This document shows positions 16,784-24,847 of a stretch of 53,317 nucleotides of DNA, one piece after another (position 1 is the stretch's first letter; every line of letters begins with the position of its first letter). The notes beneath the pieces were generated by a model, which did not search any database, was not told the origin of the DNA, and worked only from the letters and a program-made list of their open reading frames with translations. This stretch comes from Streptomyces kronopolitis (GTDB taxonomy: Bacteria; Actinomycetota; Actinomycetes; Streptomycetales; Streptomycetaceae), in contig NZ_BMND01000038.1 of the NCBI RefSeq assembly GCF_014646275.1, positions 1 through 53,317 on the forward strand. Reading direction: 5' to 3'. The position numbers were made by a program, and so were the translations under genes.

Positions 16784-17389
16784 CTAAGACTCACTGAGCT
16801 TCATCTGGAGGGTTGAATCAGAAAAATCTCCAATTGCCCATGCCCATACCGCTCTCCGCTCCTTCCGCTGCAATGACAGAACTAGAGTGCATGCACGAAA
16901 AAGAAGAGCAGGTTCGGTGGCAACATACCAACCGCAGTTCTTTGCTTTCAGGCATACTTCAACCGGGGGTGTTCCCTCGTCGACGAGTCTGAACATGTCA
17001 TCCAAGTCGGCGTCGAATTTCGAATTCGGAGTGATTTTGACATTATACGCTTCCTCGAATTCTTGGCAGAAGCGCCGCGATGCGTACTCCGGCACATTTC
17101 GGATCCACCACTCACTCTCGGGGGCGCGAGGGAAAGCCTCCGTGGTGAACAGGCTCAGCAGTGATGAATCAGTCTCCAAAATTTCACGCTTCACCTGCTC
17201 GGGGAGAGACTCGAACTGTGCACTACCGTCACGCATGGCTTCGTTAATGACTGAACGAAGAGTGACATCGACAAGGTAGTCTTCCATCTCCCACGGGTAC
17301 CCATCACGGCAGTACCCGGCAAATTTTTTCCAACGCCGCGCTGATTCTTCCAGGTCAACTGATGAAGCCTCGCCGCTACTGCCTGACAT
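16784..17389 (-). CDS. Candidate immunity protein for the Rhs toxin tip
   Basis: A 201-residue soluble protein that I cannot assign to a family. Aromatic- and acid-rich segments ('RRWKKFAGYCRDGYPWEMEDYLVDVTLRS', 'SEWWIRNVPEYASRRFCQEFEEAYNVKI') and a C-terminal 'ACTLVLSLQRKERRAVWAWAIGDF' are visible. The call rests on position: it follows the 3' end of the Rhs gene by 31 bp on the same strand and shares its low GC and codon use, unlike the chromosome. This is the standard place for the cognate immunity gene in polymorphic-toxin systems. It is intact although the toxin gene is interrupted. An alternative is an unrelated hitch-hiking accessory gene. Confidence 0.6.
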   Translation of the reverse strand: MSGSSGEASSVDLEESARRWKKFAGYCRDGYPWEMEDYLVDVTLRSVINEAMRDGSAQFESLPEQVKREILETDSSLLSLFTTEAFPRAPESEWWIRNVPEYASRRFCQEFEEAYNVKITPNSKFDADLDDMFRLVDEGTPPVEVCLKAKNCGWYVATEPALLFRACTLVLSLQRKERRAVWAWAIGDFSDSTLQMKLSES

Positions 17390-17420
17390 CTTGATAACCT
17401 TCGTGAGAAATTGACATTCC

Positions 17421-20400
17421 TTAGCGTGTACCCTCGTTATCCATAAATTTCTCAGGGCTGGGATCAGGGCCCGGACGGAAGTAGTTCGTTATCTTTCCGT
17501 CTTGAATGAATACGATTCTACCCTTGCTGTCCATGCGCAATATCGCGCCGTCGTGGTACCTTCGGACCTCCCTCTGGACTTCGTGCAGTGGGCTATTTGC
17601 GAGGTGCTCGGCATCTCTCCTGTATCGTTCAAATCCGTCATCTTCTGGATGTTGATCTTTGTATTCCGGCATGTCGGGCTCTTCGCCCAGACGCTTGCCA
17701 TGTCCCTCTACGTGCTTATCGTACTTCTCGTCAATTCGAGTGACATCCCACTCGCATGGTGAGAGTCCGAATGGATCTGCCAGGGTGAGTGGGTTCTTGA
17801 CATAGCCGCTTGGGTTCGGGGAGGGGGGTAGGCCAAGCGGATCTTGCGACAAATAGACACTGGAATCCGGGTCGTAGTAACGGTGTACGTTGTAATGGAG
17901 GCCGGTTTCTTGGTCGAAATACTGTCCAGGGAAACGGAGTGGAGTGTAAGCTGTTGCGGCGCGATTCCAGACCGTGCTACCCTATAGCGTGGTGCGTGTC
18001 CTCCAGGCCACCTGTCCAGTCTCATCCAGCAGTTGGACCGGCGTACCTATCAGGTCCGTCACAATGGCGAAGAAGCGTCGGTCTGTTTGCGTTTCAAGCG
18101 CCATGTTCGTTTGTCGCTCTGTCTGGGCGACTGGATGCAGCCCTATGTGGTCCCAGTTAAGTGTTGAAGCCTGGGTGTGTGTCTTCGTCGTCTCCTCGAC
18201 AAGTACCGACCCAGACCATATGAATTCTGTCTGCTCTCGGACTGTATACCCGTCCTGAGCCAGAAGTTGTTTGGCTGTACGACGGCCGAAAGCGTCGTAG
18301 AGGTATCGCCAGGCGGTGCCATCTGGGGTGATGACCGATGTGAGGCGGTCTTCGCTGTTCCAGTTGTAATGCCAGCTGTCCGGCTTGCGCGAGAGGCGAG
18401 TCTTTTGGCGGAGGGTTACTCGGCCGAGGGCGTCGTGTTCGTAGCGGATGCGGCCGGCTCGGGTGATGGTGGTGCCGGTGTAGGTGCGGGTGCCGCGGGC
18501 TGAGGGGCTGGGGTGGCGGTCGGGCCAGGTGGCGTGGGTTTGGTTGCCGGCTGCGTCGTAGGCGTAGGTCTCGGTCCAGTCGGTGGCGTGGACGGCGGCG
18601 ACGCGGCCGGCGCGGTCGAGGTCGAAGGTGCGGCGGCCGGTGTGGGAGTCGTCGATCGCGGTGAGGTGGCCGTCGGGGCGGTAGGTGTAGCCGCGGTGGA
18701 GGACTCGTTGGGCCTCGGCGGCCGCCGGGTTGTCCGGGCCGGTGGACTGGAGCGTGCCCGTGGCCGCGGTGGTGAGGGACTGGGCGGTGAGGCGGCCGGC
18801 GGGGTCCCAGGTGTGGGTGAGGGCGAGGTGGTCGCCGATGGTGCGGGTGAGCTCCTGGCCGGCGGCGTCGTGGTCGAAGGTGAGGGTGTGGCCGCCCGTG
18901 TTGAGGGCCGTGCGGTTTCCGGCGGCGTCGTAGGTGTAGGTGGTGGTGTGGCCGGTGGGGGTGGTGCGGGAGGTGCGGCGGCCCAGGGCGTCGTAGGTGA
19001 ACGTCATGGTGCGGCCGTTGACCGACTCGGCGGTGACGCGGCCGAGGGTGTCGCGGGCGTAGGTGACCGTGGCGTCGGGGTTGGCCGCCTGGTGGAGGTT
19101 GCCGCCGGCGTCGTGGGCGTAGGTGGTGACCAGACCCGCGGCGTTCTTCTCGGTGATACGGCCGAGGGTGTCGCGCCGGTAGGCGGTGACCTCACCGAGC
19201 GCGTTGGTGCGGGTGGCGAGTTGGCCCGCGGCGTCGTGCGTATAGGCCAGGACGCGGTCGTCGAAGTCGGTCTCGGAGATGAGGCGGCCGGCGCCGTCGT
19301 AGGCGTAGTTCCAGGTCAGGCCCTGGGGGTTGGTGACCTGGGTGAGGCGGAGTTCGGTGTCGTGGGTGAACTCATGGCGGACGCCGTCGGGGTCGGTGCG
19401 GGCCACCAGGAGGTCGAAGTGGCCGTAGGCGTAGTGGGTGGTCTGGCCGATGGCGTCGGTGTGGGTGAGGCGGTTTCCCTCGCCGTCGTAGGTCCACTGC
19501 TCCGTGGCGCCGGTCGCGTCGATGCGCGCGGCGAGCCTCCCCTCCACCGTCCACACCATGTGGGTGGTCTCGCCCAGGGGGTCCGTGACGGAGGTGGTGC
19601 GGCCGAAGGGGTCACGGCGGTAGTGGGTGGTGGCGCCCAGCGGGTCGGTGACCGATATCGGCAGGCCGGCCTTGTTGCAGAAGAGGTGGGTGGTGTTGCC
19701 CAAGGCGTCGGTGACGCCGGCGATATGGCCGCGCTCGTCGTGGGTGTAGTGGGTGGTGGCGCCGGCGGGGTCCGTGGTGGAGGTGCGGTTGCCGTCGGCG
19801 TCGTAGGTGTGGGTCCAGGTGGCGCCATCGGGGCCGGCGGTGCTCGCCGGGTGGCCGTCGGGGGTGTACGCGGTGGTGGAGACGCTGCCGTCGGGGAGGG
19901 TGACGGTGGTGGGGTGGCCGGCGTCGTCGTAGTCGATGTGGGTGGTGCGGCCCAATGGGTCCGTGGTGGACAGGACGCGGTGCTTGGCGTCCCGGACGGT
20001 GCGGGTGGTGGCGCCGGTGGGATCGGTGGTCGCGACGATCTGGTGGCGGTCGTTGACCTGGTAGGTGAGGATCTGGCCGAGGGAGTTGTGGTGGAGGTTG
20101 GTGCGCAGTCCGGTGACCGGGTCGGGCTCGCCCCAGGTGAAGTGGGCGCTGAGGTGGCCCGCTATGCCGCCCTGTGAGGTGCAGCGGTCATCGTCGTCGT
20201 AGACGTAGGTATAGCTGCTGTCGTTGGTGTCGGTCCAGGACGTGATCCGGTCGTGGTCGTCGTAGGTGAAGCGGAGGGGGAGGCCGGAGGAGTTGGTGGT
20301 GCTGATGAGGTTGCCGGCCTCGTCGTAGCCGTACGTCATCAGCAGCTGATCGGAGCCGTCGGGGGCGCCGCCGGCGAGGTGGAGGGCGGTGATGCGCCCG

Positions 20401-22151
20401 CTCTCGGTGGTGAACAGGAGGCGGTAGCCGGCGCTGTGGGTGAGGGCGGTCGGTGTGCCGTCCTCGGTGTAGTCGAAAGTGTGGTGGTTGCCGCGGCGGT
20501 CGGATATCTCGTCGAGGACGGCGAGGTCCTCGGTGCAGGTGGTGAAGTAGCGGCGGATGCCGGTGACGGGGTCGGTGAGGAGGTAGTCGCCGTCCGGGGT
20601 GAGTTCGAGGGGGGCGCCGTCGCCTTCCTGGGGGAGGGTGGGGACGCCGACGGCGGGGTGGGGGTAGAGGAGGAAGTTGCCCTCTTCGCCGATGAGGATG
20701 ACGCCCTCGGCGTCGATCTCCAGGCGCTGGTCGACCGTGGACATCCAGCTCGGGCCGAACCAGCGGCCGGTGCGGTAGGACGACTCGAAGGTGCGGCTGA
20801 AGGTGAGGGGGAGGCTGCCGGGGAGGGTGATGTCGGTCTGCGGCAGGATCATCCGGCCGGTGGCCATGTCGATGGGGTCGCTGCCGAAGGTCTTGCACCA
20901 GGCGGTACGCGCACGGTCCATGACCGTGCGCTTGCCGCCGTCCTTGACCGCTGTCCGTGCGGCCCCCTTGGCCGCGTCCTTCGCCCCCGCCTTCAGCAGG
21001 CCCTTGCCGATGCCGGCGGCGCCCTTGCCGCCGACGACGTTGGCGAGGAGGTGCCCGAACGCGTCCCCCGGGTCGCTGCCCCAGCCCTCGCCGAGCATCC
21101 CCTTGGCCAGGCGCCCGGGGTGGGCGGCGGTGCCGGCCAGGCCGAGTGAGGTCTTGGCGACGTTGGCCAGGTACATGTGGGGGTGGGCGATGTTGTACGG
21201 CTCCATCGGGTTCAGCGTGCGGGCCATATTGACCGTCTCCACCGCGCCCTTGCCCACACCGCCGACGACGTGCATCAGGGTCATGCCGCCGGCCGCGACA
21301 CCGTCCACGACGTCGAAGGACGCCTCCGTGGTGAACTTCGGTGCCTGCGGCGCGTGTTCCAAGGCGCCTTTGAGGGCGTGCTGTGCCTTCGCGGCCGCCT
21401 CGTTGCGCTGGCTGCGGGCGTTCTTGAGAATGTCCTGCGCCGCCTCGCGGCCCTGGTCGCCGGGGTCATGGAAGTCGCCCGGCTTGTCGGGCCTGGGCCC
21501 GGGGTCGGAGCCCTGTTCCCGCGCGGCGTTGTAGGCATCGGCCTTCGCGTTGTACGAGTCGACCGTATGGCGGTAGGCCTCGTACGCCTTCTTGCTCTTG
21601 TTCTCGGCAGCCTGCCAGGCGTCGATGGCCGACCGGGCCTTCTTCTGCGCCCAGGAGACCGTCTCGGCGTAGGAGTCGAGGGCCTTCCACGCGGACTCGC
21701 AGGCATCCGCGGTGCGCATCCACTGCTTGGGGTGCACGTCGAACTTCTCGTGGAAGGCTTCGGCGGCCTTGCCCTTCCAGGAACCGGCGTCCAGTTTGCG
21801 GATGCCCTGGCCGACGCGTTCGAAGGCCGCGTAGAAGTCCTTCAGGTGCCCGGCGGATTCGTTGATCTTCGCGACGTCGCCGTGGATCAGCTCCTTGGGG
21901 TCGTCGGTCTCTCCCAGCTGCCGCTCGTCGACCTGTGCGCCGAGCGCGTCGGCGATGTCGTCACCGGCGGATCGGACGGCCTTGGCCGCGCCGTCCGCAC
22001 CGACGTAGCCGAGAACGTCGGCGGTCTTGTCGGTGGCGTAGTCGACCGCCTCGCCGGCCGATTCCTTCACGTCATCGATGGCGTTCCCGGCCTTGTCGGC
22101 CACGGAATTGATGCCGTCCTTGACGTCCCCGAGAATGTCGCCGAGGCCCAT
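17421..22151 (-). pseudogene. Rhs/YD-repeat polymorphic toxin with in-frame amber stop
   Basis: One frame of 1,577 codons, interrupted only by a TAG at 17982-17984 (codon 1390). Order: an N-terminal WXG-like helical domain (about 1-260, WxG in 'AGSWKGKAAEAF'), a small-residue-rich hydrophobic linker (about 270-400), DUF6531 ('SDPIDMATGRMILPQTDITLPG' region, about 415-490), then many YD repeats to about 1370. After the stop the same frame continues 'GSTVWNRAATAYTPLRFPGQ', 'YYDPDSSVYLSQDPLGLPPS' and a tip of about 110 residues with 'YDKHVEGHGKRLG', 'YRRDAEHLANSP' and 'GKITNYFRP'. This tip is perhaps a BECR-fold RNase (low certainty). The family has Trp where the stop lies ('TTLWG'), so one G-to-A change explains it. 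GC falls sharply downstream of about 18,410. The frame upstream of the stop could still be expressed as a toxin-less 1,389-residue shell. Confidence 0.88.
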
Positions 22152-22215
22152 CAGTTCTCATCCCCCAGTGGTGCGGTGCGGCAGTGGTGTGCGGTAGTGG
22201 CGGTGCGGCGAAGGC

Positions 22216-22821
22216 TCAGGATCCGTCGTGCCCTGAGCTCTGATGGGGCGTTCTCAGGGGCCGCAGGGCCCAGTTGTGGTCCGCGTCGCCCGCCCACTTG
22301 GACGTCGAGAAGTCCTGGCCCGTCTGCTCCGCCGCTTGCCCGACTTCCTGGAACGCCTTGCGGGACCTGGCCGAGGTGGGGTCCCAGTCCGCGTCATCGA
22401 ACTGGGTGACCGCGTTGTCCTCGCCGACCTGCTTCCACGTCCGGTGCTTCAGCTGTTCCTCGGTCTTCGTCGGGTCGCCCATCAGCAAGGCATTCGCCCC
22501 GACCTTCAACGTCGTCGAAACGTACTGCTCCTGCTCGTGATAAAGCCCGGCCGACAGATCGAGGCGGCGCGCGAATTCGTTCGCTTCATGGATGAGCAGG
22601 CGAACTCCCCAGCCCCAGCGTTCACAGAACGAATCCAATACGGAACTCACATCGGCATGGCCGCTCTCCATCCCGGAGAGCGCCAGCTTGTCGAATCCCT
22701 GGCCGAGTTGGGCGCTGGTGTCGAAGCCCAGCTCCTTCAGCTCCGCGATCGCGTCGTGGATGCCCTTGGTGACCTGCTTCAGGGCCGCCGGGTCGAGTTC
22801 GTAGCCTTCGGCCGATGTCAT
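22216..22821 (-). CDS. WXG-like secretion-associated protein
   Basis: A 201-residue, largely helical protein that resembles the WXG100/ESX-type partner proteins found before Rhs-type type VII effectors in Streptomyces. The N-terminal half ('LKQVTKGIHDAIAELKELGFDTSAQLGQGF' ... 'LDSFCERWGWGVRLLIHEANEFARRLDLSAGLYHEQEQYV', about 10-110) has the hairpin pattern with a central WGWG. The second half is charged and disordered-looking. The ATG at 22821 has GGAGGT upstream and overlaps the stop of the SseB-like gene (ATGA). A 64-bp gap separates it from the Rhs gene, so the three probably form one transcript. Function as a chaperone or co-secreted partner is inferred. Confidence 0.7.
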   Translation of the reverse strand: MTSAEGYELDPAALKQVTKGIHDAIAELKELGFDTSAQLGQGFDKLALSGMESGHADVSSVLDSFCERWGWGVRLLIHEANEFARRLDLSAGLYHEQEQYVSTTLKVGANALLMGDPTKTEEQLKHRTWKQVGEDNAVTQFDDADWDPTSARSRKAFQEVGQAAEQTGQDFSTSKWAGDADHNWALRPLRTPHQSSGHDGS

Positions 22822-23249
22822 GCCGCACCTCCGGCCGCGGGTATGCCGGGTCCACTCGCGGCTTCGACCGGCTCGCCGAGGTCGACCGCCGCGGAGTCCG
22901 GGACGATGCCGCTGACCGGCGGAAACACCATCGCCTGCGCACTGCCCGCGTCCAGCACGACGCCCGCCGGTCCCTCGATGGCGGGGATGACGACGTCCAG
23001 GAGGCGGGCGCCGACGGTGCGGACGTAGGAGAGTTCGGCATCGGCGTCGGCGCCCCGGGACACCGCGAAGCGGGCCAGCTCCTGTTCGTCGGAGAAGGCG
23101 TACAGCCACCGGATGCCGGTCAACTCGGCTGACATGAGGGAGTCGGTGACAAGCGGTACGCATACCGACGTCCTGCGCAATTCACCCACCAGGGCGGCTG
23201 GATTCGGATGTCCCGCGTGAGCGGCTGCTACCTCGTCGGCCAATGACAT
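22818..23249 (-). CDS. SseB-domain protein
   Basis: A 143-residue protein with the SseB N-terminal domain fold (family named from enteric secretion proteins but widespread in actinobacteria). Features: 'LVGELRRTSVCVPLV', 'IRWLYAFSDEQELARFAVSRG' and 'LDVVIPAIEGPAGVVLDAGSAQAMVFPP', spanning most of the chain. It is soluble, with no signal peptide. It is the first gene of the leftward unit SseB - WXG-like - Rhs - immunity. Such SseB proteins recur next to type VII effectors in Streptomyces, but their role is unknown. The start is the ATG at 23249; a longer reading frame to 23327 exists without a clear ribosome-binding site. Confidence 0.8.
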   Translation of the reverse strand: MSLADEVAAAHAGHPNPAALVGELRRTSVCVPLVTDSLMSAELTGIRWLYAFSDEQELARFAVSRGADADAELSYVRTVGARLLDVVIPAIEGPAGVVLDAGSAQAMVFPPVSGIVPDSAAVDLGEPVEAASGPGIPAAGGAA

Positions 23250-23696
23250 GGCGGATCGGCCCTCCCCCGATTTCTCCTCAACTGCCGAACCTACTTTCGC
23301 ATACGGCACTGACAGGGGGCGGCGCAAAGGCGCCGGGATGCTGTGGACGCGAAAACCGGCCGGTGGTTTCTTTTGTTTTCAATCGCATGGGTGGTGGGTG
23401 CAGCCGGATTGGTGGAGGCGGTGTGGTGCGGTCACACATCGCGCCCCACCGGCGCCCCCGATGTGCAGCACGCCCCCGATGCCCCGCCGCCGAATCCCCG
23501 AAGACGGGGCCCAGTTGGGCATGGCACCGTTCCGAAACGGCGGCAACCGGCCCAGATTGGCCGGGAATCCAGCATTCCGGGGGCTTCTCCCCGGTAGGGG
23601 GCGCACTATCGCAGCCGAGCGTGTAGCTTCCCGGGGACGAGCGGCCCGGCCGGGGGGTCGCACAGGGGCCCGCCGGTGGTGGGAGGGGGTTGCCCG
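23250..23696. other. Divergent intergenic region
   Basis: About 447 bp between the leftward toxin operon and a rightward regulator gene. No gene is supportable. At 23351-23379 a short imperfect palindrome (around 'ccggccgg') is followed on the plus strand by a T-rich run. This could be a weak terminator, or the palindromic part a binding site. The leftward promoter of the SseB-Rhs operon must lie in the first 100 bp, which are AT-richer ('tttctcctcaactgccgaac', 'ctactttcgcatacgg'). Confidence 0.45.
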
Positions 23697-24437
23697 ATGG
23701 GCGTGCGGCTCATGGTGGTCGACGATCATCGTCTGCTCGCGGAGGCGCTCGCCTCGGCGTTGAAGCTGCGCGGGCACCGCGTTCTGGCGGCGGCCGCGCC
23801 GAGTGCGGGGGCCGCGGAGCTGGTGGTGAGCCGGGCGCCCGAGGTGTGTCTGCTGGGGACCGCCGCGCCGGCCCAGCCGGGGGCCTTCGACCCGGTCGTA
23901 CGGATCAAGAAGGAGCGGCCGCAGGTCGCAGTCGTGGTGCTGGGGCCGGTGCCCAGTCCGCGCGGGATCGCCGCCGCGTTCGCGGCCGGGGCCTCGGGGT
24001 ACGTGCGCAACGACGAGCGGATCGAGGGCGTGGAACGCGCCATGATGAAGGCGCGGGCGGGGGAGTCGGCGGTGTCGCCGCAGTTGTTGCAGCAGGCCTT
24101 CGAGGAGTTGCTGCACCCGGCCGCGCAGCCCGACGACGAGGGCGCGCGGCTGCTGGAGCTGCTCACCCCGCGCGAGGTCGAGGTGCTGATGCGGGTGGCG
24201 GAGGGCGAGGACACCCGGCTGATCGCGGCGGGGATGGACATCGCGCCGAGCACCGCGCGCACCCATGTGCAGCGGGTGCTGATGAAGCTGGAGGTGGGCT
24301 CCCGGCTGGAGGCCGCCGCGTTGGCGGCGCGTACCGGGCTGCTGGACCGGGCGGTGGGCGGGCGGGCGGCCGTCGTGCGCCCCACGGCGGCGGATCCGGC
24401 GGAACCGCGGGATCATCCGGTACCGCCGCCGCACTGA
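23697..24437 (+). CDS. LuxR-type regulator with degenerate receiver domain
   Basis: A 246-residue protein with an N-terminal receiver-like domain (about 1-120) and a C-terminal LuxR/NarL helix-turn-helix (about 155-215, 'LTPREVEVLMRVAEGEDTRLIAAGMDIAPSTARTHVQRVLMKL'). The acidic pair 'VVDDHRLLAEAL' and the Lys-loop region are recognisable. But the beta-3 strand, which normally ends with the phosphorylated Asp ('LLD'), reads 'PEVCLLGTAAPAQPG', with Gly where the Asp should be, and the Lys at the end of beta-5 is replaced ('GYVRNDE'). It therefore probably works without phosphorylation. No kinase gene is adjacent. The start is the ATG at 23697 with GGGAGG upstream. Confidence 0.85.
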   Translation: MGVRLMVVDDHRLLAEALASALKLRGHRVLAAAAPSAGAAELVVSRAPEVCLLGTAAPAQPGAFDPVVRIKKERPQVAVVVLGPVPSPRGIAAAFAAGASGYVRNDERIEGVERAMMKARAGESAVSPQLLQQAFEELLHPAAQPDDEGARLLELLTPREVEVLMRVAEGEDTRLIAAGMDIAPSTARTHVQRVLMKLEVGSRLEAAALAARTGLLDRAVGGRAAVVRPTAADPAEPRDHPVPPPH

Positions 24438-24468
24438 TCGTCGGCCCCCGCAGCCGCCCCCCAGCACC

Positions 24469-24499
24469 CGCCGGTCACCCCACCCCGCGGTGACCGGCG
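24469..24499. terminator. Hairpin between convergent genes
   Basis: Bases 24469-24479 pair perfectly over 11 bp with 24489-24499, with a 9-nt loop. The hairpin sits between the 3' ends of the rightward regulator (24437) and the leftward small membrane protein (24506), where a shared terminator is expected. There is no T-run, as is common in Streptomyces. Confidence 0.7.
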
Positions 24500-24505
24500 C
24501 CCCGT

Positions 24506-24817
24506 TCAGCCTCCCGTAGGACCGTCCTCGGTCGTCGCCGCCCGCAGTTCGTCGGCCGTCGGCGGTACGGCCGGTCGCAGCTTCAGCCAGATCAGGAAGA
24601 ACAGGCCGAGCGCGAGCATGCCCACGCCCGTCCACAGGTTGATGTTGATGTCCTGGGCCTTCCTGAGGTCCGCGTCCGAGGCGGTCAGGCCGGCGATGGT
24701 GACGATCACGCCGTAGACGACGAACAGGCCGCCGATGATGCGCCGGACGTCGAAGAGCCGCGCGGCGGTCGCCGATTCGCGCTCCAGCTCCTCGACCTCG
24801 TGCTGGTAGTCACTCAT
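24506..24817 (-). CDS. Two-TM membrane protein beside the symporter
   Basis: A 103-residue protein with a charged N-terminal helix ('HEVEELERESATAARLFDVRRIIG'), two transmembrane segments ('GLFVVYGVIVTIAGLTAS' near 30-47 and 'LWTGVGMLALGLFFLIWLKL' near 62-81) and a short polar tail. It lies 30 bp downstream of the sodium:solute symporter on the same strand. Small two-helix proteins in this place are often accessory subunits of symporters, so it may stabilise or modulate the transporter (inference). No known motif was recognised. Confidence 0.8.
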   Translation of the reverse strand: MSDYQHEVEELERESATAARLFDVRRIIGGLFVVYGVIVTIAGLTASDADLRKAQDININLWTGVGMLALGLFFLIWLKLRPAVPPTADELRAATTEDGPTGG

Positions 24818-24847
24818 GGTGCGTCAACTCCGCTGGTTCGGACGGGC

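Noticed and set aside
17421..17852. Independent 143-residue gene starting with TTG
   Set aside because: Its first residues ('SQDPLGLPPSPNPSGYVKNP') are the conserved end of an Rhs core and continue upstream in frame to the TAG, with no ribosome-binding site at the TTG. It is the Rhs C-terminus.
17708..18025. Separate small minus-strand gene bridging the Rhs break, implying a frameshift
   Set aside because: It is in another frame and has no sensible composition. Direct translation shows that shell and tip share one frame with a single TAG, so a nonsense codon and not a frameshift separates them.
18513..20177. 554-codon plus-strand frame opposite the Rhs repeats
   Set aside because: Extremely Gly/Val-rich and repetitive, because it mirrors the YD-repeat codons on the other strand; no start signal or domain.
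18400..20900. CRISPR array or tandem DNA repeat
   Set aside because: The periodic pattern comes from degenerate YD peptide repeats of variable spacing; there are no identical direct repeats with unique spacers.
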